Source: Naasia aerilata (GTDB taxonomy: Bacteria > Actinomycetota > Actinomycetes > Actinomycetales > Microbacteriaceae). From it: DNA of 64,000 nucleotides. The stretch is taken from assembly GCF_030296595.1 (NCBI RefSeq), contig NZ_AP027731.1, forward strand, positions 372,001 to 436,000, written 5' to 3'. The notes below the pieces were generated by a model. It did no database searches and had not been told where the DNA came from. It was given only the letters and a program-made list of their open reading frames with translations. A program made the position numbers and the translations under genes. Shown one piece after another: positions 56,001 to 63,831 of the stretch (within the stretch, counting starts at the first letter, position 1; each line of letters starts with the position of its first letter).

Positions 56001-56209
56001 GGCGACAGGACGAGCAGCTCGCCCGGAGTCCAGCCCGCCGCGACGCGCGCGGCGACGAGCTCGACCAGGGTGGTCGTCTTGCCGGACCCCGGCGGCCCGA
56101 CCACGATCGCGCTGGCATCGGCGGGGAGGTCCAGGACGGCGCGCTGGGAGTCGTCGAGGACGACCTCGTCCTCGACCGCCACGAACGGCGCGAATCCCCG
56201 AATCCCCAC
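53095..56209 (-). CDS. adnA: AdnA-like helicase-nuclease (frame broken twice)
   Basis: About 1038 residues. Walker A is AIVVGPPGSGKTTTLVELVAAR; motif II is degenerate (LVLVDDAQELG); motif VI region is LRMFALAVSRARAALVLTSV; the C-terminal nuclease has ALVIVDLKTGRRWPTKDELPEHAQLGLY. One of the two subunits of AdnAB, coupled to adnB. Frame changes at 54785-54788 and 53320-53324 are repaired by one base each. GTG 56209 is fixed by TACCGT (56216-56221) six bases upstream. It is divergent from DUF3107. Confidence 0.85.
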
Positions 56210-56215
56210 CTCTCC

Positions 56216-56221
56216 ACGGTA
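56216..56221 (-). promoter_or_regulatory. -10 box TACCGT, adnA
   Basis: TACCGT on the minus strand ends 6 bases before GTG 56209; the six bases between read GGAGAG. Confidence 0.5.
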
Positions 56222-56271
56222 ACCGCGTGCGCCGACAGAGAACGGAGCCCGGCGCCCTCGGCGCGCTGTCG

Positions 56272-56277
56272 TAGGCT
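56272..56277 (+). promoter_or_regulatory. -10 box TAGGCT, DUF3107 gene
   Basis: TAGGCT ends 6 bases before GTG 56284, leaderless. Together with the box at 56216-56221 it makes a compact divergent promoter. Confidence 0.5.
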
Positions 56278-56283
56278 CAGGCC

Positions 56284-56508
56284 GTGGAGATTCGCATCGG
56301 CATCGTCAACAGCCCCCGAGAGCTCAACTTCGAGACGACTCAGCCTGCGGCCGAGATCGAGAAGACGGTCGCGGACGCCCTCGAGAGCGGCGCCAAGTTC
56401 GTGAAGCTGCTCGACGGCGACGGCAAGGTCTACCTCGTGCCGGCCGCGAGCCTCGCCTACATCGAGCTCGGGTCCGAGAAGACCCGGCGCGTCGGCTTCG
56501 TCGCCTAG
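56284..56508 (+). CDS. DUF3107 protein
   Basis: A 74-residue actinobacterial protein, whole domain: MEIRIGIVNSPRELNFETTQ, a helix KTVADALESGAKFVKLLDGDG, then KVYLVPAASLAYIELGSEKTRRVGF. The ligand and function are unknown. In M. tuberculosis its homologue (Rv3208A) is next to the rhlE and ferritin-like genes, as here. The GTG start follows a -10 box directly. Confidence 0.9.
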   Translation: MEIRIGIVNSPRELNFETTQPAAEIEKTVADALESGAKFVKLLDGDGKVYLVPAASLAYIELGSEKTRRVGFVA

Positions 56509-56516
56509 ACACTTCC

Positions 56517-56825
56517 GTGGAGCTCCTCTTCGTCGTCCTCGGCGGGATACTCCTGGGCCTGATCGCCCGCTACTCGCTGCCGCACCGCTCCACGAGCGGA
56601 GTTCTGCTCCTCCCCGCGCTCGGCGCAGCGGTGTCCGCCCTGATCTGGGTGGCCCTCACGTGGGCGGGGTTGAAGTGGGACGCCGGACTCATCTGGTGGA
56701 TCACGCTGCTCGCGACCGCGCTCGTCTGCGGCGCCGCCGCCCTCCGGCTGGGCCGCTCGCGCGAGCGCGCCGACGCGGCACGCCTCAGCGCCCTGATCAA
56801 CCCGCGCCGCACGACCGCCCGCTGA
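56517..56825 (+). CDS. small membrane protein
   Basis: A 102-residue protein with three predicted helices: MELLFVVLGGILLGLIARYSL, GVLLLPALGAAVSALIWVALTW and LIWWITLLATALVCGAAALRL, then a basic cytoplasmic tail. It starts with GTG eight bases after the DUF3107 stop, so the two are co-transcribed. I do not recognise the family. Confidence 0.7.
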   Translation: MELLFVVLGGILLGLIARYSLPHRSTSGVLLLPALGAAVSALIWVALTWAGLKWDAGLIWWITLLATALVCGAAALRLGRSRERADAARLSALINPRRTTAR

Positions 56826-56855
56826 CGCCTCGGACAAGATCCCAACCGAACCCGC

Positions 56856-56964
56856 TGATTGAGGAGCTCGCGCAGCGAGCGTCTCGAAATCAGCAGCGGT
56901 TTCCCCGAGGCTCGACCCCGATGAGGGCGTGATTTCGAGACGCGCCTGGCGGCGCTCCTCAATC
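56856..56964. repeat. palindromic repeat, family B copy 2
   Basis: TGATTGAGGAGC ... GCGTCTCGAAATCA (56856-56892) is mirrored by TGATTTCGAGACGC ... GCGCTCCTCAATC (56930-56964). It lies between convergent genes. See 44163-44256 for the other copy. Confidence 0.8.
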
Positions 56965-56993
56965 TTCGGTTGAAGAGGTGAGGCGTCCCCGGC

Positions 56994-57701
56994 TCAGGCG
57001 GTGAGGCCCAGGCGGTCCATGCGGCGGGTGTGCTCCGCCATCAGCTCGGTGAGGACAGGCTCGATCCGGTGCTCCGCGTTCTTCTCCGTCGGCGGCAGGG
57101 CCGTCCGGGCGAGGAGGAGGGTGTCGCCGACGAGGCGCCGCCCCCACACCGCGAGCCGCGAGCCGACCCGGGCGTCCTCGCGGATGCCGGCCGCGAGCAG
57201 CCGGACCAGGGTCTCCGTGCCGCTGTCGCCCGCGATGACCTCGGCGAACTTGGGGCCGCCGTCGGGCACCCCGCCCGCGAGGCGGGAGAAGAAGTCGTCG
57301 AGCAGGCCCGACGTGAGGTAGACGCTCGCGAGGGTCTCGTACCAGTCGGCTCCCCCGGCCGCCTCGAAGAAGGCGTCGACGGAGTCACGGAACGGGGCCA
57401 TCGCGGCCGTCGGGTCGGCGCCGCGGCGCTTCAGCTCGGCCACGAGCGCGCGGTGCTTGGCGAGCACGAGTCCGGCGGCAGCCGAGAGCGCCTGCTTGGC
57501 GTCGAGGTCGGGCGCAGAGGAGGCCGCCCGGGAGAGGGCCTCGAAGTGGCCGAGCTGCAGGTAGGCCGCCTGGGCGAGCACCTTGATCGGATCGGTCCGC
57601 AGGGCCTCGATGCTGACGCGCTCGATGGGCAGCGGAGCACCGCGCTTCCGCGACCGCGGGGACTCGGCGCCGCCGCCGTGGCGTCCGAGCCAGGAGATCA
57701 C
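56994..57701 (-). CDS. ferritin-like fold protein
   Basis: A 235-residue helical protein of the actinobacterial ferritin-like (MiaE-like) family: YLQLGHFEALSRAAS, LVLAKHRALVAELKRRG, FFEAAGGADWYETLASVYLTSGLLDDFF and EHTRRMDRLGL supply candidate Glu/His metal ligands of a di-iron four-helix bundle. The substrate is unknown. GTG 57701 is chosen because TAAGCT (57708-57713) ends 6 bases upstream; GTG 57707 is the alternative. It is divergent from the DEAD helicase, as Rv3210c is beside rhlE. Confidence 0.85.
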   Translation of the reverse strand: MISWLGRHGGGAESPRSRKRGAPLPIERVSIEALRTDPIKVLAQAAYLQLGHFEALSRAASSAPDLDAKQALSAAAGLVLAKHRALVAELKRRGADPTAAMAPFRDSVDAFFEAAGGADWYETLASVYLTSGLLDDFFSRLAGGVPDGGPKFAEVIAGDSGTETLVRLLAAGIREDARVGSRLAVWGRRLVGDTLLLARTALPPTEKNAEHRIEPVLTELMAEHTRRMDRLGLTA

Positions 57702-57707
57702 CAGCAC

Positions 57708-57713
57708 AGCTTA
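57708..57713 (-). promoter_or_regulatory. -10 box TAAGCT, ferritin-like gene
   Basis: TAAGCT on the minus strand ends 6 bases before GTG 57701, leaderless spacing. Confidence 0.45.
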
Positions 57714-57789
57714 GGGGCGAGCGGCTGTGCGCCGCGGAGCAGAGCACCGCGGACCGCCGGCTCCCCGCCCTCACCGGGCGGCGAGCCGG

Positions 57790-57795
57790 TAGGAT
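57790..57795 (+). promoter_or_regulatory. -10-like TAGGAT upstream of DEAD helicase
   Basis: TAGGAT lies 81 bases before GTG 57877, which would leave a ~75-base leader. Long leaders are common for DEAD-box helicase genes. No clear -35 is visible. Confidence 0.3.
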
Positions 57796-57876
57796 GGGCG
57801 GGTTCCGAGCGAGACTGCCGGAACGGACGAGCGCCTAGGACCTACGGGCGCACTTATCGACAGGCGCATCCACTTC

Positions 57877-59308
57877 GTGACTTTCACTGAACTCGGCGTC
57901 GACCAGGACATGGTCGATGCCCTCGCAGACAAGGGCATCCTCGAGCCCTTCCCCATCCAGACCCAGACCATCCCCCTCGGCCTCTCCGGCCAGGACATCA
58001 TCGGCCAGGCCAAGACCGGAACGGGCAAGACCCTCGGCTTCGGCATCCCGATCGTCCAGCGGCTCGGCCTCGAGCCGGCCCCGGGCGTGCAGGTGCTCGT
58101 GGTCGTCCCGACGCGCGAGCTGTGCGTCCAGGTGACCGAGGACCTCGAGGTCATCACCTCGAACCGGCCGACCTCGGTCGTCTCCATCTACGGCGGCAAG
58201 GCCTACGAGGGCCAGATCGAGCAGCTCAAGGCGGGCGCGCAGATCGTCGTCGGCACGCCGGGACGCCTCCTCGACCTCGCCGGCCAGCGGCTCCTCTCTC
58301 GCGAACGTGCGCGAGATGGTGCTCGACGAGGCCGACAAGATGCTCGACCTCGGCTTCCTGCCCGACATCGAGAAGCTGTTCGCGCAGACCACCGCGACCC
58401 GGCACACCATGCTGTTCTCGGCCACCATGCCGGGTCCGATCATCGCGCTGGCCCGCCGGTTCATGAACCGGCCGGTGCACATCCGGGCGACCGACCCGGA
58501 CGAGGGCATCACCCAGGCGAACATCAAGCACCTCGTCTACCGGGCGCACTCGATGGACAAGGACGAGGTCGTCGCGCGCATCCTCCAGGCGGAGGGCCGC
58601 GGCAAGACGGTCATCTTCACCCGCACGAAGCGCGCCGCCGCGAAGCTCGTCGAGGAGCTCACCGACCGCGGCTTCAAGGCCGCAGCCGTGCACGGCGACC
58701 TCAGCCAGGAGCAGCGCGAGCGCGCCATGGCGGCGTTCAAGGCCGGCAAGAAGGACGTGCTGATCGCAACCGACGTCGCCGCGCGCGGCATCGACGTCGA
58801 CGACGTCACCCACGTCATCAACCACACCATCCCGGATGACGGGGAGTCCTACCTGCACCGCGTGGGCCGCACCGGCCGCGCGGGCAAGACGGGCATCGCC
58901 GTCACGTTCGTGGACTGGGAGGACCTGCACAAGTGGTCCCTCATCAACCGGGCGCTGGAGTTCGGCCAGCCCGAGCCGGTCGAGACGTACTCCTCCTCCC
59001 CGCACCTGTTCGAGGACCTCAACATCCCGAACGGCACGCGCGGGCGGATCCCCGGACACCGGCCCGCACCTGAGGCCAGCGAGTCGGGGAGCGCCACGGA
59101 GACGAGCTCAGGCTCCGGCTCCGAGGAGGAGCGCGCAGCACGGTCCCGCTCGCGTCGCCGCACCCGCGGCGGATCGGGCGGCTCCGCCCAGAGCGGCGGA
59201 CCGCAGGCGCACGCCGAGCACACCCCGGGCTCCGGCACGCACGACGGGTCATCGGCTCCGCGCCGCCGGCGTCGTCGCGGCGGGTCGCAGCCGGCCGCAT
59301 CCGCCTGA
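57877..59308 (+). CDS. DEAD-box ATP-dependent RNA helicase (frame broken once)
   Basis: About 477 residues. Motifs: Q GILEPFPIQTQTI, I AKTGTGKT, Ia PTRELCVQV, Ib TPGRLLD, II LDEADKM, III SAT, V ATDVAARGIDVDDV, VI HRVGRTGRAGKTG; the tail is Ser/Arg-rich and basic (RSRRRTRGG, RRRRRRGG) for RNA binding. It remodels structured RNA (RhlE/DeaD-like). The frame breaks in a CTCTCTC tract at 58293-58300; unlike the other breaks it needs loss of one or gain of two bases. The position beside DUF3107 and the ferritin-like gene is conserved in actinobacteria. Confidence 0.9.
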
Positions 59309-59380
59309 TCGGGTCGGCCGCGGCGTCCTGACCGCACTCCCTTCCGCAACGACCTCTCGCAACGACGCAGGAAGCAGCGC

Positions 59381-61255
59381 ATGTCGGACGCTCTCCCCCG
59401 CCCGGAACACCCGCGCCCGCAGTTCGTCCGGGATCGCTGGCTGATCCTCAACGGCGAGTGGGACTTCGAGATCGACCAGGGCGACTCGGGGCTGCAGCGC
59501 GGGCTCGTGGAGGCGCCGCTGTCGGGCCGCATCCTGGTGCCGTTCGCACCCGAGTCCGCGGCGTCCGGCATCGGCGACACCGACTACCTGCAGGCGGTCT
59601 GGTACCGCCGGACCGTGCGCGTGCCGGACGACTGGTTCGGCGTGGTCCTCCTGCACTTCGGAGCGGTGGACTACGACACGACCGTGTGGGTCGACGGAGT
59701 CGAGGCCGGGCGGCACCGCGGCGGGTTCAGCTCGTTCACCCTGGACCTCGGTCCGCTCGCCGCGGGGTCGGAGTTCATCCTCACCGTGCGAGCCCGGGAC
59801 CTGCACGACAACACCCAGGCGCGCGGCAAGCAGGCGCGCCAGTTCCTGAACAACGGCTGCTACTACACGCGGACCACCGGGATCTGGCAGACGGTGTGGC
59901 TCGAGTCCGTGCCGCCCGTGCACCTGCGTCGAGTCGCCACCACACCCCGGTTCGCGGACGGCGCGTTCACCTTCCGCGCGGCCGTGAGCCGCAACGCCCC
60001 CGGCCACTCCTTCCGGGCGACAGTGCTCTCGGGCGGCCGCCCGATCGCCTCCGCCGAGACCCGCGCGGACCTAGACCTCTCCCCCGCCCTGGACGTGCGG
60101 CTCCCCGAAGATGCGGTCCGCGCCTGGTCGCCCGAGGATCCGCACCTCTACGACGTCGTCTTCGAGCTCGTCGATGCTGCAGGAGAGACCGTCGACGAGG
60201 TGACCAGCTACGCCGGCCTGCGGTCGGTGTCCATCGACGGGCAGGCCCTGCTGCTCAACGGCGAACCGGTCTTCCAGCGCCTCGTGCTCGACCAGGGCTG
60301 GTGGCCGGACACCCTCATGACGGCGCCGTCCGACGAGGCGCTGCGGGAGGACATCCAGCTGGCGCTGTCGGCCGGCTTCAACGGCGCCCGCCTGCACCAG
60401 AAGGTGTTCGAGGAGCGCTACCTCTACCACGCGGACCGCGCCGGCTTCCTGGTCTGGGGCGAGTTCGGCGACTGGGGCGTCAACGGGCTCGGCGGCACGG
60501 GCGCCAACCAACAGCCGACGGCGTCCCACGTGGGCGAGTGGCTCGAGGTGCTCGAGCGCGACATCAGCCACCCCGCAATTCTCGGCTGGTGCCCGCTCAA
60601 CGAGACGGCGCAGCTGCGGCACGACCGCACCACCGCGCTCGACGACGTCACCCACGCGATGTTCCTCGCGACGAAGCTCGCCGATCCGTCCCGCCCGGTG
60701 ATCGACGCCTCCGGCTACTCGCACAGGGAGCGGACCGACGTCTACGACTCGCACTCCTACCTCCAGGACCCCGCCGAGTTCGCCGAGCAGCAGCGCGGCC
60801 TCGCGGACGGGATGCCGTACGTCAACGTCGGCGAGGACGGCCCGTGGTCGCTGCCCTACGCGGGGCAGCCGTACTTCGTGTCCGAGTTCGGCGGCATCTG
60901 GTGGAACCCCGCCCGCTCCCGTGACGCGGGCGCGGGTGACGACCTCCTCGACTCGTGGGGCTACGGCGACCGGGTGCGCAACCTCGATGAGTTCTATGCG
61001 CGCTTCGAGGGACTGATCGGCGTCCTCCTCGACGACCCGCGCATGTTCGGCTACTGCTACACCCAGCTGACCGACGTGTTCCAGGAGGAGAACGGCATCT
61101 ACGCCTTCGACCGCACCGTGAAGCTCGATGTGGAGCGGATCCGGCGGGCGCAGCAGCGGCCGGCCGCATATGAATCGACGCGCGACGGCGCTCCGGTGCC
61201 GGCCGGCACCGCCCACTCCGCACCTTCTGGAGAGCTCCGCGGCCCGGTCGGCTAG
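59381..61255 (+). CDS. glycoside hydrolase family 2 protein
   Basis: A 624-residue retaining beta-glycosidase. N-terminal jelly-roll LNGEWDFEIDQGDSGL and FVPF-type sugar-binding domain, an Ig-like domain to ~residue 290, then a TIM barrel with acid/base Glu408 (GWCPLNETAQ) and nucleophile Glu502 (YFVSEFGG). GH2 includes beta-galactosidase, beta-glucuronidase and mannosidase; this sequence does not settle which. There is no signal peptide, so it works in the cytosol on imported oligosaccharide. AGGAAG precedes the ATG. The frame is intact. Confidence 0.9.
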   Translation: MSDALPRPEHPRPQFVRDRWLILNGEWDFEIDQGDSGLQRGLVEAPLSGRILVPFAPESAASGIGDTDYLQAVWYRRTVRVPDDWFGVVLLHFGAVDYDTTVWVDGVEAGRHRGGFSSFTLDLGPLAAGSEFILTVRARDLHDNTQARGKQARQFLNNGCYYTRTTGIWQTVWLESVPPVHLRRVATTPRFADGAFTFRAAVSRNAPGHSFRATVLSGGRPIASAETRADLDLSPALDVRLPEDAVRAWSPEDPHLYDVVFELVDAAGETVDEVTSYAGLRSVSIDGQALLLNGEPVFQRLVLDQGWWPDTLMTAPSDEALREDIQLALSAGFNGARLHQKVFEERYLYHADRAGFLVWGEFGDWGVNGLGGTGANQQPTASHVGEWLEVLERDISHPAILGWCPLNETAQLRHDRTTALDDVTHAMFLATKLADPSRPVIDASGYSHRERTDVYDSHSYLQDPAEFAEQQRGLADGMPYVNVGEDGPWSLPYAGQPYFVSEFGGIWWNPARSRDAGAGDDLLDSWGYGDRVRNLDEFYARFEGLIGVLLDDPRMFGYCYTQLTDVFQEENGIYAFDRTVKLDVERIRRAQQRPAAYESTRDGAPVPAGTAHSAPSGELRGPVG

Positions 61256-61703
61256 CTCGGCTGCACGAGTGGCGCTCGTCCCGCCGTCGCTCGCCGGACC
61301 ATTGCGAACCCCGCCGCGCACCCGATCAGGGCCATGGCGACGGCCGTCACGAAATAGGCGGCCGACAGGTAGAGAACGCTCGACAGCGCGACGGCGGCCG
61401 CGAGCGTGATCACGGCCGCGATGAGTGCCGGCATCAGACGTGAGCGGGGAAGAAGGCGGGAGATCGCCCAATACGAGCCGGCCCCGGCGAGGATCGACAG
61501 CAGGCCGGCATGGGCGCCCATGGGCACCGCGAAGACCAGGCCGAACAGCCAGGAGCGCAGCATCAGGTCCGGGTAGTCCCCCGCCACGGCGGGAAGCCCG
61601 CCGTGAACGCGGCGGCACCGGTGAGGCCGCCCCACGCCACGGCGGCACCGAGGAGCTGCAGCCACACCCGTACGAGACCGGGCGGTGAGGGCTCAGCGGT
61701 CAT
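61252..61703 (-). CDS. small hypothetical membrane protein (frame broken once)
   Basis: About 150 residues with four to five predicted helices (VWLQLLGAAVAWGGLTGAAAF, LFGLVFAVPMGAHAGLLSIL, LMPALIAAVITLAAAVALSS, AYFVTAVAMALIGCAAG). One base near 61600 restores the frame between TAGFP and AVAGDYPD. Its TAG and the TAG of the GH2 gene share the palindrome CTAG at 61252-61255. Not recognised. Confidence 0.65.
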
Positions 61704-61760
61704 GCGCACATTCTCCGATGCAGCGTGCCGCCGCCCTCCGCGACACCCTCGCCCAGTGGG

Positions 61761-62621
61761 CTAGGGCGTGCGGACGATCGGCGCCCAGCCGGTCGCGGTC
61801 GCGACGAGGCGCTCGACGACCTCCGGGTCTGTGGTGTTCTCGCCGAGCCGGTTGTGCTTGCCGGTCCCGTGATAGTCGCTCGAGCCGGTGATCGCGAGGT
61901 CGTACTTGGCGGCCAGCTCGAGCAGGCGGCGCTTGCCGGCCTCGCTGTTGTCGCGGTGTCGGACCTCGAGCCCGAAGAGCCCCGCGTCCACCAGGCGGCG
62001 CAGGTAGTCCTCGGGCACGATCCGGTCCGTGCTCACGCCCGGGTGCGCGAGCACCGGGACGCCGCCCGCCGCGACGACGAGCCGTACGCCTTCCAGTGGC
62101 TCCGGGGCGTAGTGCGGCTCGTAGTACCCGGCGCGCCAGTGCAGGATCGTCGAGAACGCCTCTCCTCGGTCCCGGACGTGACCCCGTGCGATGAGGGCAT
62201 CCGCGATGTGCGGCCGGCCGACGGTGGCGTCCGGCGTCGTCTGGGCGAGCACGTCGTCCCAGTCCAGCTCGTAGTCGTGCCCGATGCGCCGGACCATGGT
62301 CTCGGCACGGGTCCGCCGGTCGGTGCGGATGCGCTCCGTCTCGGCCAGGATGCCGGGGTCGGCCGGATCGAAGAGGTAGCCCAGGAGGTGCACGCTCGCC
62401 CACCCGGTGCGGGTGCTGAGCTCCATGCCCGGGATCAGGTCGACATCGGCCTGGCGTGCCGCCTCCGTCGCCTCGGCCCAGCCGGCGGTGGAGTCGTGGT
62501 CGGTGAGCGCGACGCCGCCGAGCCCCGCCGCAGCCGCGGCGGCGACCAGCTCGGCTGGCGTCTCGGTGCCGTCGGACACGCTCGAGTGCGTGTGCAGGTC
62601 GACCGGACCGCGAAGAGGCAT
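61761..62621 (-). CDS. PHP-domain phosphoesterase
   Basis: A 286-residue PHP protein of the TrpH/5'-3' nucleoside phosphatase type. Metal ligands: DLHTHSSVSDG, LTDHDSTAG, IPGMELS, VLAHPG and SSDYHGTGK. Family members hydrolyse 3',5'-bisphosphates or act as RNA 5'-3' exonucleases (RNase AM). ATG 62621 is chosen because TAGCAT (62629-62634) ends 7 bases upstream; ATG 62630 would lie inside the promoter. The frame is intact. Confidence 0.9.
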   Translation of the reverse strand: MPLRGPVDLHTHSSVSDGTETPAELVAAAAAAGLGGVALTDHDSTAGWAEATEAARQADVDLIPGMELSTRTGWASVHLLGYLFDPADPGILAETERIRTDRRTRAETMVRRIGHDYELDWDDVLAQTTPDATVGRPHIADALIARGHVRDRGEAFSTILHWRAGYYEPHYAPEPLEGVRLVVAAGGVPVLAHPGVSTDRIVPEDYLRRLVDAGLFGLEVRHRDNSEAGKRRLLELAAKYDLAITGSSDYHGTGKHNRLGENTTDPEVVERLVATATGWAPIVRTP

Positions 62622-62628
62622 GGGATCC

Positions 62629-62634
62629 ATGCTA
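62629..62634 (-). promoter_or_regulatory. -10 box TAGCAT, PHP gene
   Basis: TAGCAT on the minus strand ends 7 bases before ATG 62621 and decides between two in-frame ATGs. Confidence 0.45.
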
Positions 62635-62703
62635 GATCGGCGGGTCCGTCCGGCCCGCCGCCTCACAGGCCGCGCCCTCCCGGGCGGCGCGGGTCGCCTC
62701 GGT

Positions 62704-62709
62704 TATGGT
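62704..62709 (+). promoter_or_regulatory. -10 box TATGGT, EEP gene
   Basis: TATGGT ends 6 bases before GTG 62716; it forms a compact divergent promoter region with the PHP gene box. Confidence 0.5.
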
Positions 62710-62715
62710 GAGCGC

Positions 62716-63743
62716 GTGATCCGCCGAGCGCTCGCGGCCGTGGTGGTGCTGGCGGTGTCCGGCACCCTCCTCGCGCTCGTCTGGCCGCAGGTCTTCGGCC
62801 TGGAACGCACGTCGCCGCTGGCCCAGGCCGTCTCGCTGCGGGGTGCGGCCGCCCTGGTCGCCGTCGTGGCCGCGGTGCTGGGCACGCTGCTCGCCCTGCT
62901 CGTGCGGTCCGGTCGCCGCTTCTTCGCGGTCCTGTCGGCGCTGCTCCTCGCCTTCGCCGGGGTCCAGGTGGCCGTGCTGGCGGGTCGCGGGCTCGCGGGC
63001 AGCAGCTTCGAGACGCCCTCCGCCGCCACCCTCACGGTGCTGAGCTGGAACACCCTCGGCGACGCCCCGGGAGCCGAGCGGATCGCGCAGCTCGTGATCG
63101 AGGCGCAGGCCGAGGTCGTGGCGCTGCCGGAGACGACGCGCGCGACCGCGGAGGACGTCGCGGCCCGCGCTCGGGCCGCGGGCCTGCCCCTGGTCGCCTA
63201 CACCGTCGCGTACGACGAGGTGTCGAAGGCCCGGTCGACCTCGCTGCTGATCAGCTCGGCGCTCGGCTCCTACGTGGTCGGCGCCGGGGCCTCCAACACG
63301 TCGGTGCTGCCCAGCATCGTCGCGGTGCCGACCGGCGGTGGCCCGCTGATCATCTCCGCCCACGCCGTCGCGCCGACTCCCTCGAACGCCGCCGACTGGC
63401 GCTCGGACCTCGCGTGGCTGGCCGCCCAGTGCCAGGGCCCCGACGTCGTGATGGCGGGCGACTTCAACGCGACCGTCGACCACTTCACCGGGCTGGAGGG
63501 CCCCGCTCCCGACGCCGCCGCGACGCGCACCGACCTCGGCCAGTGCCGAGATGCGGGACGCCTGGGCAGCGGCGGCGCGGTCGGCACCTGGCCCACGTGG
63601 CTGCCGCCGTTTCTCGGCACCCCGATCGACCACGTCCTGGCGACTCCTCCTGGCGGGTGACCGGGTACCGGGTGATCGGCGACCGCGACAGCGCCGGAAG
63701 CGACCACCGGCCGATCCTCGTCCAGCTCACCCGCGCGGGCTGA
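62716..63743 (+). CDS. membrane-anchored endonuclease/exonuclease/phosphatase family protein (frame broken once)
   Basis: About 342 residues: three N-terminal helices (AAVVVLAVSGTLLALVWPQV, LVAVVAAVLGTLLALLV, FAVLSALLLAFAGVQVAVL), then an extracytoplasmic EEP domain with SWNTLG, catalytic Glu in ALPETTRA, GDFNATVDHF and IDHVLAT. The frame breaks near 63645-63650; one base leads to SWRVTGYRVIGDRDSAGSDHRPILVQL, containing the essential final SDH. Without it the enzyme would lack its catalytic histidine. Substrate (nucleic acid or phospholipid) unknown. Confidence 0.87.
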
Positions 63744-63819
63744 CCTGCCGACTTCCGTCGCTTTTCCGCCCCGTTTCCCCGCGGCAGCGGACAGGTGGGC
63801 GCCGCCCCGCTCCGGCGAC

Positions 63820-63825
63820 GACAAT
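63820..63825 (+). promoter_or_regulatory. -10 box GACAAT, last gene
   Basis: GACAAT ends 6 bases before ATG 63832, and the bases between (GGAGGG) also resemble a Shine-Dalgarno. Confidence 0.4.
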
Positions 63826-63831
63826 GGAGGG

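Noticed and set aside
58293..58300. Regulated slippage in the CTCTCTC tract of the DEAD helicase
   Set aside because: This break differs from the others (one base too many or two too few), but no supporting structure or conservation can be shown from this sequence; dinucleotide-run error is simpler.
3930..63650. Two dozen pseudogenes or programmed frameshifts
   Set aside because: The breaks share one type (single base lost, usually in G/C runs), hit housekeeping genes and leave all motifs intact on both sides; no conserved slippery sequence with downstream structure is seen. Sequence error explains them better.
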